Assembly: GCA_025331565.1 (NCBI GenBank)
Contig: JAFREQ010000003.1
Location: 13,137,001 to 13,201,000 of the forward strand
Length of the DNA stretch: 64,000 nt
Source: Holacanthus passer
Taxonomy: Eukaryota; Chordata; Actinopteri; Pomacanthidae
Direction: 5' to 3'
Shown here: piece after piece, positions 1 through 15,003 of the stretch
Numbering within the stretch: the first letter of the stretch is position 1
Layout of the letters: every line of letters begins with the position of its first letter
Notes under the pieces: generated by a model
The model's input: the letters and a program-made list of their open reading frames with translations, nothing else
Databases searched by the model: none
Told to the model about the DNA's origin: nothing
Made by a program: the position numbers and the translations under genes

Positions 1-3000
1 CATAACACACGTAGCTTTTTTAGCTGTGTGTGTGAGAGATAGAGAGAGGAAGAGGGAGAGAGTTTCTGGCCTTGTACGCAACTCTTCTCAGGGCACCGAG
101 AAGAACAGCTGAGAAAACAGCAGGGAACTTTCATTAGTGATCCCTGCCCCTTGTCCCCTGTCCTCCTCTCTGCTTCTTTTCACATCTTTCCATCCGTCGT
201 CATCCTCCCTTAACCTCCCCCTTCCCTCTCTCCGATGTCCTCCCTTCCTCTCCCCATTTCCTTTATCCTGACCTCTGTCTCCTCACGCTAATCTGCCTGG
301 CATTTCAGTCATCACATCCATACCGGATCACAAAGCCTCATCCCTTTCGGCCGGCCACAAGAGATATATGTGACAGTAAGGTATTTGTGCGTACAGTTGT
401 TGGGAGTGGGAGCTTTACTTGAGCACATTGCAGAGCATGAGCTAGTGAGAGGCACTGAAGATATAGAAACAGAAATATCGAGCTGAAATCTACAGAATAT
501 GTGCAGGTTACACAACTCACAAGAGTTGTGTAAAAAGGGTAAATATGGGTACAGCTCTTTCTTTCAGCACAGTAAACAGGTGGTTAAGGGAAAAAGAGGT
601 CATATTCTTTGTCGTGCCTTCCTTTGTGAGTGGGTGTGTGTGTGCGCGCTTCCAGGTGTCCCACAGTCAAATATCTGTAGGCACAAGCCTCACAGACACC
701 CATGCTGCAGACAGCGTTAACTCTCGAATCAGTCAAAGGCGAGCGTTACCGCGGGAGGAGAGAGTTTAACAGACTCCTTGAACTCGGCTCTTTGAATCGT
801 CAATGCACGCCGCAGCTCGAATCAATCATAACTACAGCACCTGTTCTACAGAAATGCCAGCATCAGTTAAAAAGGCTGTGTTTGTTTGTTTGTGTGTCCG
901 TCTGTCTGTTTTTGTTTGCCTTTTCTTCACGGGAGCAGGGGGAGAGGGGGGGAAGAAGGAGAATGGATGACTAAGTGCGGTGAATCATAAATGAGTCGAG
1001 GAGAGTGTTGCATCGGAGAGGATTGGCGTGATCGCACCAGCTACCTGTCACATTTCTGTCTGCTCTTTGTTTTCAGCCTCTCTCCTCCGCGAGCTCGACC
1101 AAGTCTTGATTTATGAACAGAAGCCATTTTGTGGGGCTAATTGCGTAAATCCGGCTGCCAAAGCCTCTGCGGACAGGGCCGTAACAGCCCTTTTAGATAT
1201 ACTGCGGACAGCTGAAGCAGAGCCGACCCTGGACCAGAATGTCGTGCCTGCGTACAACAGATGATGACCCTCAGTTTGCTCTCACCGCGCGAGCCCAGTT
1301 CTGAAAGGTTTATTTTACAGCAAGTTGGCTGGAGCAGAAAAAGGCACTAAACGAATATGTAAGGATTTATAGAGGATTTCTACCAGAAACATGTGAAAAC
1401 AACTGTGTTGGTTGAAATATGCACCAAGTAAGGACAGCAGCATGCTCCAACACACCTCCTGCCTCGTTTCCCGTTGTTAAGCTGGGAGTGGGGAGTGCTA
1501 TTTGCATTACAAGGTTCCTGTGGAGCAGAATAAAACGCAGACAGAGCTGTGAGCAAAACGAACACTCTCAGGGTGGCCCTGCGCTAATTGCGACCGGGGT
1601 GCATTTACTGATTATAGTTAAGTGGTCCAAAATGGTCCCCTGCTCTCTGTTGCATTGACCCACTCCCTCCCCTGGTGGATGTGGTCAATAGCAGGCCTGT
1701 TGAGATGCCTTTCCGCTGAGGGAAGAAAACAGGGTCCAATCGTGCCCGTCTCCTCGCTTCGTCTCCCGAAGGACACGGGAAAGGAAAGTCTGAGCTTATT
1801 TTAAAACAGAGTTTATAACAAAGTGAACAAAGAGGAGATGGGACAGCAAGAAGCAGCGGGCTGGCAAGTTTTCATAATTGACAAGTCTGGTGAAATGAAT
1901 GTTGAATTAAAACACAAATACCAAATTGGATCTGGAACGTGTTTTCATGTAAGTGTGAACAACGAGTGATAAAAGATTCAACCCATTTTCCTTCTCGAGG
2001 CTGCGTGCCTTTTTCCGTGAGCGCATGTGCACCTCATGACTATTCATGTCGCCTGCAAAAACATGCAAGTGTGGTCAAAAGGAAATTAATGGCATGCAAA
2101 GTGGAATGTAAATGCGGTTGCAGAGGGGGGAAATGAAATCCTCGCTAAAGAGACCCATGAAGGTTGCATGCGTAGACGGGACCAGGTCAGTGTTTTGTAT
2201 TCCCTCTCTTCTCCGTTGCAGGACAGGAGGCCCCGCAGTGGGAGAGCAGGCTGGGGGTGATGGAACAGCCACTGGATCACACAGGCTTTGATCTCCCCTT
2301 TGGGTTTCTGAGCAACTATGGGATAGACTTTAGGCCTACTGATGAGGAGGTGGAGATCTCACACCCCCTCTAGTGCCGACTCTCTAGCAGGTCTCTCTTT
2401 TTTTTTTTTCCACACAGAGCCTATCTATATCCAGAGTGTCAGTGTGATATTTTTTCTTGGAAGTACTGGTGGATTTGTTATTTCACACACACGAGCATGA
2501 TGCAAAAGTTCGATCACTGTGCTTTTCTTGATTGTGCTTCTTAAGGTTAAGCTAACTAGGCCATCTCTTACCCTGTCTCCCTTAAGGAGTTATTTCCTTC
2601 TAAACATTTTTCTCAGAAGGGGTTTGAGCCTGACTGCAGGTCTAGTGTTTTACATAACCCCAACACGGTGATGTAATTCCTTCTCCCGCTGAATGCTGGT
2701 GTCAGAAACACTGGGCTGTGTCCCTCTAGCCGTTTGGTCTGCCCTTGTGTCATAATCTCTCTCATGGCTCGCCTGATCCCGCTTGAATTTATGTAATTAA
2801 CTGATGTCACTGCTCTGGATTGCCTGCAAACACTGTATCACTGCAGCCCTGATTTTGCTAAAAGTAACAAATCCTTGAGGACCTGTGGTCTATTAACGCT
2901 GTTATTCATGTAGCTCACAGTTAAATGGGGGGGGTCTTAAAAGTCAGAAAATAACAAGCCCCATAAACATGGAGAAGTAACTGTGGCAGAAAAAAAGTTT

Positions 3001-3086
3001 CTTTTATTAAAGGAGCGAGCAAAATTACTACATGCCAATTAGAGAGTGAGTGTTTTATGAGTTTGGCTTGCTGACGTAAAGGGATC

Positions 3087-3108
3087 TGTGTGTGTGTGTG
3101 TGTGTGTG
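3087..3108. repeat. (GT)n microsatellite
   Basis: A TG run of about 11 units. Confidence 0.9.
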
Positions 3109-3417
3109 CATATGTCTTTATGGGGGTGTGCTGTGTGTGACTAATACAACACACAACACGCAGCACATAACAGCCAGGCTCTGCTTTACAAAAAAAAAAA
3201 AAACCTCCTATCATAGCTTGGTGGGACTCCTTTTGTTTGTGTACATGGCTGGCTGTTTGCACTCCTGTATGCACATCTGTGTGTACAAGCACAAACAAAC
3301 ATCCAACTGTGCTGGATGATTAGATTTCCAGGCCATGGTCAGTGGCTCGCATGAGATCATGCATCCATACAGTGAGGGAAGGCGGGCTTTCTGGCAAGCA
3401 CGCGGACCTGACCTACA

Positions 3418-3530
3418 AACAGTCAGACAGACATATAGACAGACGCCAGATAGACCAGCAGGAAGACAGACTGGCAATCTAGCAGATTGGTAAGAAACAG
3501 ACAAATAGACGTACAGACAGATAGAGGGCA
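3418..3530. repeat. Degenerate CAGA/GATA-type simple repeat
   Basis: Repeated cagacaga and agatagac words in an imperfect array. Confidence 0.6.
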
Positions 3531-6500
3531 GGCTGTGGCTGCAGGGAGAGACAGGCCCTTTGGATGAACATTTAGGTTAGACAGACTGGGTGAATGTGTC
3601 AGGCTTTTGCCGCTGCCCTCAGACATAGATCAAACATAGAACCAGCCATCCAGGACACATCACATCGCTCAAGGCCCACTGTCGGCCCTCCTGACTGGGG
3701 CAGGGACTCTGCCTCCCTCCCCCGGAGGGAAAGAGATCCAAGGACGTCTCCTGAAGTTTCCATGGTTGCATATCTCAGCTAGATCCAGCCTTGTTTGTTT
3801 CGCCTGCAACATGCTCCGCTGCACCCGACCCACATTAATAAAGTGCTCGCAGACTTAACCCTTAGGTGGCCGTGCTGGATGGCCAAACGAGCACACATTT
3901 GCACGCCGCAGACGCGCCATTTGTTCCGTGTTCTCATTTCATCACCGGCGTGACATTTAGGCTAACACGTTATGGGAAATGAGCTGGGTTTGTGTTTCCT
4001 GTGTCCCATGCACCATGCCTGATGATAATGAGGGGGAGAAAGGCCAGGGAAGAGGGGTGGGGTCAATATGCTAATAGTGGGTGTACATTTTGATGCCTCA
4101 CTAGCAGCACGGAGTGGTTTGGAGAGACGGGCTATCATTCTGCACCTCCTTTCCCCTCATTATACCCCCGCATCTCTCTCCATCTCTGTCCTCCCCCATC
4201 CCCTGCTTTCTGCTCTCATCCCTCTCCATGCCCTTCACTATCTTCTCTCCTCTGCGCCCCCCCCCGCTTCATCTCCCTCCCGATACTCCTCTCCTACCAC
4301 CCCCCCACCTCCCACCCCCCAAACGCCTCTCTCCCAGAATATGAGATACATTTGTTTTCCTCTGCCAGGCTGCGAGAGTGGGACGCGTGGCGTGCAAAGT
4401 GCTGATGTGTTGGTTTCTGGGTAATTATAACATCCCTCGGTCTCCAAGAAAACTCTAAACTAATGTTTAATTTGCCTCTCCGCTCAAAGGAAGCCCTCCT
4501 TTGTTATTGCTGTGGCAATTAGCTGGAGCCAAGGCCCAGGCATTTCCTGTGATTGTTGTGATTTGCATAGAGAGCGAATCAGAGAGAGTATCAAGACCCT
4601 ATACCCCTCTTCTCTCGTTGCCATTATAGCCACCCACTCCTCCCTTCCTACCTCTTTCACTTCCTCCCCTCCCTCTATCCCCCTCGCTGTACCGAATCTC
4701 CATCAGCGGTCTAGCATCCTCTTCAATCCCAGTGTCTGACACCTCTGTACATTGTGGCTGATTGGGAAGGAATTGACCAACCGGAGGGCACAACACAATG
4801 ATTTTATTTTCTTCCGAGACAAAAGTGTCCGCGGGTCACGTGCCTCATCCCTAATGGGGGATCCTCTAGTGTCAGCCAATATCCTCTAATTAACTGCCTG
4901 TTCGTAACCTAGCTGGTGGCATCCCACGGAGGACGGCGCTAATGGAAGTTGTTAATTGAAGGTATAAACATATTGCCTGTAGATGAAGACGTCACATACT
5001 GGACACACACTTGCATGCGGCATTTTGAATGTGGTGCCGCAATACGGAGACCTAGTTAATGAGATTATCAGTCAAAAAGTAAACAGCTAGATGTTGGTGA
5101 GCGTGCTGTTGTTGGTCCTGAGGGGAAACCATTATGGCTGTTGTGTTTTCTGCTCTGGCCAGATAAGAAATAGACTCCAGCCGACTGTTTAATCTCAGGG
5201 CAAATGCAGCTGCCGTGTTTTATGACAGTGGTGTTGCTGTATGTGTGAATAATTCACAAAATGCATTACTTGGTTAGCAGTCATGTCATATTTGTGATCA
5301 CGGAGCACTTTTGAATCTCTGGATTTGAATGTGTCAGACCCTAATGTACTCCACTACAACAGCTGATTCCCGTAGAGGCCCACCTTTGCAGCTCTGCTAA
5401 GCTTTAGTGTCATTAGAATACCTGAATGGATTTGCATTGCCTTATCAGCACCTGCCTCTATGTCTACGCTTACTATAATAGTACCACTGTGCGATATGAT
5501 ATCCACATTTCCTCCGCTGCTCCTCTCTTACGCTCTCATCAGATTATTAGAACTGGTATTTTCCCATTTGTGGGTTTTAGTGCTGAGAGCTGTGGCTTCG
5601 GGGAGGCTGTTTGGTGGAGAGAGAGATAGAAAGAGGGAGCAGAGAGAGAGAGAGGGAAGGAGGGGTAGGCACAGGGCTAATGGGGAGATAGAGGGTAAGC
5701 TGCAGGGGCTGTTAAACCTGAGGAGTGGCTAATCCATGAGACGGCACTCTGCGCTCATCTGCTCTGGACTGGTGTGGCATGGTGGCACATCCAGGGCCGC
5801 GGCAGTCAGACATAGCCTCCTGATCTATATTTCAAAGCCAAGAGTAGAGAGGAATTCAGTAATGAGCTCCCATCTTCCTTTTGGTAGAGGAAGACTCTCT
5901 TTGTGGAACTAATTGAAAGTGGCATGTGGAGTGCTGGCGAGCTCTTTGGGGGCCGCGCTACGTTTCAAGGGATGTGTAGAGATAAGCCTGCGTGCCGCCG
6001 TGGCTTTTGTGTCACAGGGCTGAAATAAACAGGTCTCTTAGAGGAGAGTGATGCACTTTATGGCTGTGATTGTAGGGGGCGTTGTTTTTTTGTGTGTGTG
6101 TGTGCAATTGTGTGTTTTTGTCTACAACAACCTGTGTCCGGTGCTGAAATTACACCCCCACACACACATTCTGCATCCTCCTTCACTCCCTCCCCTTAAT
6201 AAATCTAGTTTTCTGTGTCAGCTCATCAGAGATGCAGTGTGTGTGTGTGTGTGTGCACATTTGTGCAGACACGTGGATGTTATTTGGGCTCTCCGAGCGC
6301 AGTGGAGGAGAGGCTCTGATGGGAGATGGGCTTTTTCTATTACAGATATGGAAATGGCCCGAGACGTATGCAGTTAGACTGATATACTGCGTGGCATTTA
6401 CCGAAATGATGAAACAGAGCCTGGCCTTAACTATTAACACACACACATCCATGAACACTAATATACGCCCTTGCGCACACACACAGGCTCACAGACATGT

Positions 6501-6889
6501 AAATTCCAGTTGGGGGTATTTGGCTGTGTTTCTCAGGTGTGTGGATTCAGCGTTTCTGTCCAGTTGGCCTGCTGTATATTATTTTTCTGCAGTTTTGGAG
6601 AAGAAAGAGCCTCATAGACAGGAAGGACATATGTCGCTCTCAGCTTCTTCATTAGTTTTTTTTTTTTTTCCAGAATGCAGATCGGCACATTCCTCAGTGG
6701 TTTACTCCTCTGTTTACTCCTCTGTGGATTGCAGTCGTTGCAGCTGTCTGACTTACAGGACACTGTGGGACGTAATGTGCAATATCATGGATGTGGTCAT
6801 TGAACATTTTAAAGGCACCATATACATTTACCTGTAATGTGATTTACATACATAACTATATGCCACTTCTCTATGATCTGTATGTTGGC

Positions 6890-7045
6890 CTGTTTGCATT
6901 TGTTGATATGTGTATATTTCGGTTTTGCACCTCATTTCTTTCATTTTATTTATTTTGTGTATTTTATTTTACATTTGCACCCTTCCTGTGACAACAGTTT
7001 CCCTGGAGATAAATAAAATCTATCTTATCTCATATCTTAAATCTT
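6890..7045. repeat. 3' end of a decayed interspersed repeat with TATCT-like tail
   Basis: A T-rich segment is followed by tttccctggagataaataaa and atctatcttatctcatatct. This resembles the frequent fish repeat terminus reading (tttccctggggattaataaa) with a (TATCT)n tail. Confidence 0.45.
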
Positions 7046-7962
7046 GTGGGAAATATGGTTTTTCGCCGTGGGAACTTAGAGAACTCAAGTTCTCTATATA
7101 TTCTGTTCTGTTGCTATTGAGTGAACTGTCACTTAGCTCATTCTCACTTTTGATTGATAGTTTGGTAAATGATAGCACCCGCCCTCTTAATGAGCCGTCA
7201 CAAAAAGGGGAGGAACTGATTGAGTGCTGCATCCACAAATTGAAGTTTGAATGATCCCCTCTTTGGATGTCACCAGGGTCCTGTTTCTGTGGGGCTTCAC
7301 GACTTGTCTCATACCTTTATTTATTGCATTACAAGATCGGTTTCATATATCGACTGCTGTTGCCGTTTTCTGGCAACGAGATAGCCTCGCAGTCACAGAT
7401 GAACTTATTAGATTGTGTAGTCTGTTTGCTGACATGACACCCCTTTAAAGAAACCGCTGCTACGAGAGAATAAAACGATATTCGATAAGAGCAGAATCTG
7501 AAAGAACTCATTAACATTCCAGCGGCTCTTTGTCATCTTGATCCACTGTTGTTGCGGCCTCAGCCACTTCTGTCTAACCTCATCGTGTAAACTGTGAATG
7601 AACCGATGGGAGTACGAGCAGGACGATTTGAAACACTGATGTAGCGGTGAAAGAAGGATATGTTCTGTTTTGGTGAGCGGAAGGAGGGGGGGGTGGTAGA
7701 GGAGGGGATGGCGATGGTGAAAGTCAAGCCAGGGAGGCAGGGAACAGCCCAGCTCGGCGCCCAGCTGTGAAGCTGCCCCTGGGGCTCGGGGAGGCTGTGG
7801 AATGTGGCTGATGTGAATGTGGCTTTGGGCTGGAGCTAGCACAGACCCGGGGCATGCAGCTGTGAGCAGTGATGTCTGGGAGAGGGCTGCGTGCACGTCC
7901 ATGCCTACGTGTTAAAAGAAGGAGGATTGAGGAAGCGGAGAGGGATGCATTTCTTGTGTTTT

Positions 7963-7965
<3 letters not shown>

Positions 7966-7993
<28 letters not shown>
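7966..7993. repeat. (GT)n microsatellite
   Basis: An uninterrupted TG run of about 14 units. Confidence 0.9.
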
Positions 7994-10900
7994 CAGCTTA
8001 TGGGCATGTTTGTATTTATACGTGCCATTCTGTTCGCAACCCTCTGTTGGCCACAGCTGAGGCCCCGTCCCATGGAAAGGAACGACATTCGGACTCATTT
8101 CCTGTTTGAGGGTTCAGGGCACGCTCTTTCGCCTCGTTCACCAGAGACGTCGGGAATGTGAGACAGAACCAGATTACAACAAGCTACCTCCCTCAAGGGT
8201 TGGTCGGTTTGCCAGTCAGCTGAGAGCAGCTTTGTTCAGAGCGAGCCTGCCAGGCAGAGATGACAGCTAGCTTTTGTTCTGGAGATTTCCTGTCCTGTCC
8301 TGGGCAAAGGGTCGGTTAAAGTGCATAGAGGAGCCGGAGCACCACTCCCTTGCTCCCCCCCTTCTCCTCCTCCTTCCCTTTTTCCCGCCACTTGAATCCC
8401 CACCGGTCATATTTCCCACCCACCAACCAATTACAGCGCCCTGTGCGTCAGGGGGAAGTGATCTGATTGGCTGTGTCGGGGGTGTCTGGGAGGTCAGAGC
8501 TGTGTTCATTTCACACTGTGTCCTTTTGGACTCCCTCCAGCAGCACCCTCACACAGACGGCGGAGGAAGAAAAGTGGCGAGAGGGGGAAGAAAAGGAGGA
8601 AAAGAGGGAGACAAATAGACGAGAAAGAGAGAATTCCTCTGTACACAGCCTGCAGTGCGATGTGATTTCTTGCCTGAGAAATCATAAATGTGTCATGTTT
8701 AGCGCTGGTTTAAAATTCACATTGACTCCAGCAGACACTTCCAGTGCTGCTGCTCGCCTCAGTTTCTGCTTGTACTGTAAAACTGTCTGTTGCCTCCGAC
8801 TCCACAACAAAAGGAAATGTTCAGAGCCAGAATGCCTTTGTTGTGGGTGTGTTTTCACTGAGAGGGGACGGTCTTCCCTTTGGGCAAGGTACGCTAAGAC
8901 AGGAAAACACCTGGTTAAGGCAGGCAACCATCAGTTATAGAGCTGTCACAGGGCATGCATATCTGCGTGGAATGTTTTTATCACATGCAAAACCACGATG
9001 AAAGCATGTTTGTCATACGTTTCCCTGGTATGTCTCGTCATGGAAAAAAAAAATCTCCTGCATCCATGAAAGAGCTGAACAATCTCGTCTGTCATTAGTG
9101 TCAGGCGGTGCTATCAGTTCTTTTTATACTTTGTCATTTGGCTTGTAAACATGACCTTTCCACCCGCCTGTATCTTTGTTTATAGGTGTGAAACTGGAGG
9201 GGGAAATAGAAACCAAAGACTGTCACGTTTAATGGCAATTAAACAATGTGCTCTCCAGTCGTCTTCCTCACGTGCAGCCTTTCCATTTATGTTTTTTGGC
9301 TGCTGTGTTTCATGAAAGATGGATCAAGATCACAATATTATTTTGACTGTATATTTCAACCTACAGTTCACCTGACAACAAAAGCAATGTGAAGACAGCT
9401 TAGTATATTGTGACAGGCATATTTTGACATTTTAAGGATCAACTGAAAAAATAATCAACAATTCAGTTCGTTCTTGTTCTGTTTCTGTGTTAACCTCTTC
9501 ATCAGAGCTCATATGTACATCTTCTAAAAACATTAACCCTCACTGTCACTTGTCTTTACAATCACAAATTGACAGCACGCTCCTTCTTACATTGATTCTT
9601 CCACTATGGCAATACAAGGCAAAGTCTAATTAAGATAATGCATTTATGTCACTCTCTTCCTTCATCAGACACACAGTAAATGTATCTAAGCTCCCCCTCT
9701 GTGCATACAGTAGATAACGCAATCTGTGATTTGTTCAAATTACTATTTAGATGGAATCAAAGCTGTCTGCCTTCTCCTTGAGTGAGGCCACGGCAGCAGA
9801 AATAACAATGTCATTTTGTCCATAATAATTGAATCTTCAAGTATGGCTACATGAAAAGGATAATACCGTATTGATTGTCGCTCTACAGTAATTGTTTTCC
9901 CTCAATAGGCAATGTATGGCATATTAAATGGTGAGCGTGCCTTCATTGTTTGTCATGGTAGAGCGTGTAGGGGATGGGAGAAAATTATCACTCTCTATAT
10001 GACAGAAGGAAAAACAATACAGGGGTATTGTCACTGAGAGGTGATTAACTGTGACTATACTTCCAAGTGACTGCAGGGCACTGTTGATTGGCCAAATTAA
10101 TTACCTGTCATTGTGACTGATTGTTTTTGAAGACGTCTCTTATTATTACTGCCTGAGTTCTGACTGCATTTCACCATGCAGAGGCAATGTAAATACAAAC
10201 AGTAGTGATTAAAGGCTGAATTACATTTTGTGCACCTGTTTGTGCCTCATGTGACGTGGCTCAGATTTATTGTTAGTTTCACATGACTCTTGTATCCAAA
10301 GTCCACACGTGCACATGTCTATACATTAATTACCAGTGGTGGTTTTTAGTCATGTGTATTAATGCAGCTTAAGCACACACAGAAAAGCAAACTCAAGAAC
10401 CTGACATGAGAAACTGTTGCTCTTATTTACAAGTCCAAACACCGCACCACACACACACACCACCATCCGTGTCCCTTCATTTGTCTTAGCCTGGCTCCTG
10501 ATGAGGCTATGAGAAGGGAATGGCCTATTTGTCCAAATTCCTCCCTAAAGCCTTAATAATCCTGCTGTTGTTTCTCTACGTGATGACATTTCTAATTCTT
10601 GTCAGGGAAGAATGCAGCGTGACAAACGGCGTTAAGAGTGTCTGAAGGCGCAGCAGGCAGGCGGCATGCTGGGGCAGATAGAGGGACACAAGTCTGAGGA
10701 GGAGAGACTCGGGATTGGTAGACACTTCACCTTTCCCGAAGGACACTCTGGAGGACACATCTGCGTGTGTGTGTTTAGGGATGTGTGTATTATCTTGTAC
10801 GCCTGTGTGATAGCTGTCATCCATGCGTGATGTTAATTGTGACAGAGGGACGGGGGGGGGTCAGTCATTGTGTTGGATTAAGATCTGACCACATCTGGGT

Positions 10901-13900
10901 GACAACCGTGATCAGCCTCTGTCAGTCTGTCCTACACCCTCTCTAATTAACCATGAGCCTGCTGCACTCCAGGGACGCGCTGAAACACACACCACAAAGA
11001 AGAGAGAGGCACTGTACAGACACACTGAGGCAAGAGGATAGAAAGACGGAGCAAGCTTGGGGAATCGTTTCCAGGAGGTCTCTGCTTGTGTTCGGTTTTA
11101 GGGAGGGATGGGGAGCTGCTCTATAGGACCTGTGTGAGGTTTAGTTACAGCTCTCCGCGGCCCTGTAGCTTGTCGTGAGGCAGCGCAGCCTTGGGCACCG
11201 AGAATTCATGTCACACACAGCAGAATTTGATTAGGCAGGAGATGGTATTACTGCCCGACTGGGTGGGAGGAAGGAAGACGGTAGTCAAACAAGGGATAGT
11301 GATAGAGAAGAGGAGGGGTGAAGGGGGGATGGGTGGAGATAGAGAAATGTACTGTATGTCAGCACATGCTGGGGTGGGGGTGAGATGGAGGGGAATATTT
11401 CAGTCTGCCTTGCAAATGTTTCCCCCATGTGCTCTTTCACTTGCCCCAGAAATAAGGAACTAGTCAACCAGAGCAGGGTTTATGATTGAAACTGTGTGTG
11501 TGCATGTGTGTTTTGTGTGTGTGTTTGTGTGTATTGAATGGCAGGGAGACGTGCTGTATGTCATTACAACGGTAGGACGGCGCCCCCGTGGCTCCTAGCT
11601 ATATGTTCTCAGGCGCCACATTTCAAATGGATTTTTCGCCGTCTGTTGTTTTACCACATATCCAGTATGTACGGCTCCGCCAGCCGACCACATTGATTGT
11701 GCCCCCTCTTTCTCTCCCCTATCGCTGACCTTAGTCGCCCTAAATCAACAGAATGGGGCGTATCGATGCAGAGCCTTGCAATATTTTGCTCTGGTCTGTA
11801 TTGGAGTAAAGCAACTGCTGGAGGAAACTAGACAATAAAAAGACAATAATGCCCATCAAGCAGGCAGCAGAAACACACAGACAAACCACAAGAGAAGGAG
11901 ACAGACAGTCAGTCAAGCAAGCAGATGAGATTGTGATTGGTTTGCCCAGCAGTTTACATAACTGCCACGCTGGGCTTTTTGACTGAAAGGCTGTGATAGA
12001 ATATTACAATATGACATTCAGTCTGTTTTGCAGTTCTGGCCCGGGCTCCGTTCTGCCCCGTTGTGGCTTGTGCTGTGCTGGACGGATTGGAGTTTAAGTC
12101 CAGCTTGCAGAATCCCTCGTAAGCTCTAATTTGCCGAAGTGATCAAGGTCTTGGTTTAAGCAGACTCAATCTTATCCGCCTGACTGACCGCCTCCACCCA
12201 TCTGCAGAGCGCATCTCGCTGTTTTTTTACGCCGCTTCCCTGTCTGTTTGGGTGAATGTCTCAGCCGTGGTGACAGACTTGCCAGCTGGTTAAGCTGGTT
12301 GACTGAGTGACTGCATGTTAGAATGTGTTATCGTCTGTCTGCCTTTAGTTTGGCTTCACCCACTCCTCTCTGTGTGACCCACATATTTCCCCAGGGCTTG
12401 TTGACAGTGGAGAGTCGTGACTAACGGAGTATGATGGTGCAATGGCGTCATTGTGAAGGGTCAGCGGCAGCGATTTAATACTTTCCAAGAAGCGCTCTCT
12501 CGTGAGATATGCTTCTTACTGCCAGAATGCGATATTAATTACCCAGTTTCAGGTTATAATTTAGAGGTTCCGCTAAAGCTTGGTTTTCATGCCTGAGGGT
12601 TGGGCCAGTGTCTGGCCAGTGGCTGGTAGACTGGCCTAATACTGTCTGACTGCCAGTCCACTACCCTAACAAGGCTGAAGAGACTTGAGGCTCCCTCTCT
12701 GCGTCCCCTACATCTTCTCACCCGGCTGTCTGTGCAGCGAGCATCACTCCATGACAGATACCCATCATTTACCAATCGCAAATCCTTCCCGGCACTCTCC
12801 TCTTTGACAAGAGAGGCAGAAGGGACAGAATATGTGTGTGTGTGTGTGTAGCCGGGTGGGTGTTGATCGAGGGGGCATCCATCTTCCATTGTTTCGCCCG
12901 CCCCACCCTCTCCATCTTCCCCTGCCTCATCTCCTTTCTGTCATTTCTCCCGCCACATCCACCCAGTTGAAAGAGGTCTGTCCCTTTGACCCCTGCACCA
13001 GGCGCTGGGGGTTGGGGGTGCAGAGGGTCCTGCAGGGAGCCAGGGACAGCCCGCTGGTTGCAGGTGGAAATGAGATGTATTACTTATAGGATCAGCCGCT
13101 TGCTGGAGAATAATAACCACCACAGGAAAGAGGTAATTACCAGCCGGGAAGGATGAAGCACTGCATAGACGTCTGAACGAAGAACTGAGCTGTGCCGCGG
13201 CTGTGCTCATTGTTTGGGTTTTGTAGTTGTTAGCGTTGCTAATGGAAGCTCTGCAAGCAGAGGGAAAAGAAAGCGAGAGGGCGGGCGGAGAAGGGTACCA
13301 CACTGCTCCTCCCAGGGGGGAGAAAGTCTCCATAGCAGCTAATGTATTGCCAGACCAATAAAATATGTGTTTGATGTTCTATGTTACCTAACAGTAAATC
13401 TGATATGTTATCTAACACTGCTCTGAACACAGTCATTTGAAAAACAGCCCGTGTGCAACGACACAGGGTGATGCCATGTGAGAGAATGTGGCATATCCTG
13501 TGTGCTAATATTGACCGTGCCGCGCCGCGACGACAGGACGCCATGTGTGCCACAGTGACAGGGTGGCTCTCTGCCCACTGAATATTTCATTATATAAAAT
13601 GCCTCGAACAGGAGGGAGGAGTTAAATGTGGGAAGGTGAGAGCAAACAGGGACGAACCTGTGTCGAATGTACACATGTTATCTATGTTCGCTCTCAGTTA
13701 CAGTTTACTCCCTCCGAGGCTGCTTAGCTGAACTGGACTTCAAATCATGTCAAATCAGCATGAGCCGACACCCATTTGTCACGTGGAGTTTACATTAGCC
13801 TGCTATGATGCATTTAAGTTGCTGTTAAAGTTGCAAATATGTGCATGCAAGTTCCCTTTTGCTTCCTGCATCATCATGACATTATCATGCTTTTCATGGA

Positions 13901-14943
13901 CTAACTCTTTGGATGCTGATCTTGAAACACACTCTCCCCCTCTTTCCTTCCATAGGCTTTGCTTCTCCTCTTTGTAATGCACGGCTAGACTCGTACTTAA
14001 ACAGGTAAAACAGTGGCAGCCCCGTCAGCACTTTCGCTGTGCCTTTTTCTGAGAGCGAGAGAAAAAAGAGAGAGCAAGGCCTGTTTTCAGGACCTTGAAC
14101 ACCAGGAATGTTGCCCCTGCTTAGGGAGTGAGACAACATTTCTCAAGGACTATGTGAAAAAGTTTGCCTTGTCCAGATATCCCCCCTCCCCCTTTCCACC
14201 CCTGAACCACCTGGAACACCCAGTCTTTAAATTGAAATGCCATCTACAGTCCCTGCCAACATGAATGTGCATTTACACAAGTACCGCTATGGCTGGCTTG
14301 TGCAACAATTTCTGATGTGATGAGAGCGGGCGGAGCGGTCGGGAATGTATAGTGTGTATGTATGCTTGTGTGTGTGTGATTTGGGTTGGGGTGGCTTCCT
14401 GCGAGCCACAGGTGCACGGTAGGGGATGTAACTCTGCACATTGATTTCACAGTCAGCGACCACCGTGCAATATATCGAGAGAAGTGTTTCTCTATGGTGC
14501 ATCTTCAAAGAGGCTGTGGAGGAACCTTTGAGGGCATGAATATGTAGATGAACACCCCAGGGGGAGGAAGGGAGTCATTCACAGCGCCGACCAGAGCCTT
14601 TTACATTAGGCAAGGGCAAAGTGTGGCATGGAGAGAGGGGAAGAGGCAAAGAGAAGGGAGGAATGGGGAAGAAGAGAAGGAGATAGAGGGGAGAAAAGTT
14701 AATGGCAGGCTCTTTTCTCATGAAGTGCTTTTTCCTGTTAGCACTGGACAGCTATCTTTATCTCTGCCCCCAACCAGCACTAGGTCATAACATACTCAGT
14801 ATAAGATCTTATTTACCAGTATACATGCTTTACTTATAACTGCCTGCATATTGAATAAAACATAGTTACATAAAGGCCAATGATGAAGTCTGGGAAATGG
14901 AAAGGAAAGAGATCAAACCCATTACCATAGACTGGATGACCCA

Positions 14944-14945
<2 letters not shown>

Positions 14946-15003
<58 letters not shown>
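14946..15003. repeat. (GT)n microsatellite
   Basis: About 29 uninterrupted TG units, the longest dinucleotide run in the window. It is probably polymorphic. Confidence 0.95.

Noticed and set aside
3418..3530. Possible CRISPR-like or spaced repeat array
   Set aside because: The units are short, imperfect CAGA/GATA words with no regular spacers, in a vertebrate genome. It is a simple repeat.
6232..6837. 201-codon open frame on the + strand
   Set aside because: It begins in a GT microsatellite, runs through poly-T and has no recognisable protein features or splice context. It is read as chance intronic sequence.
7359..7377. GTTGCC and GGCAAC facing each other, X-box-like
   Set aside because: The spacer is seven bases rather than the usual zero to three, so it does not fit an RFX X-box.
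7408..7902. 164-codon open frame on the - strand
   Set aside because: The composition is low in complexity and there is no family resemblance or splice sites. Consistent with chance.
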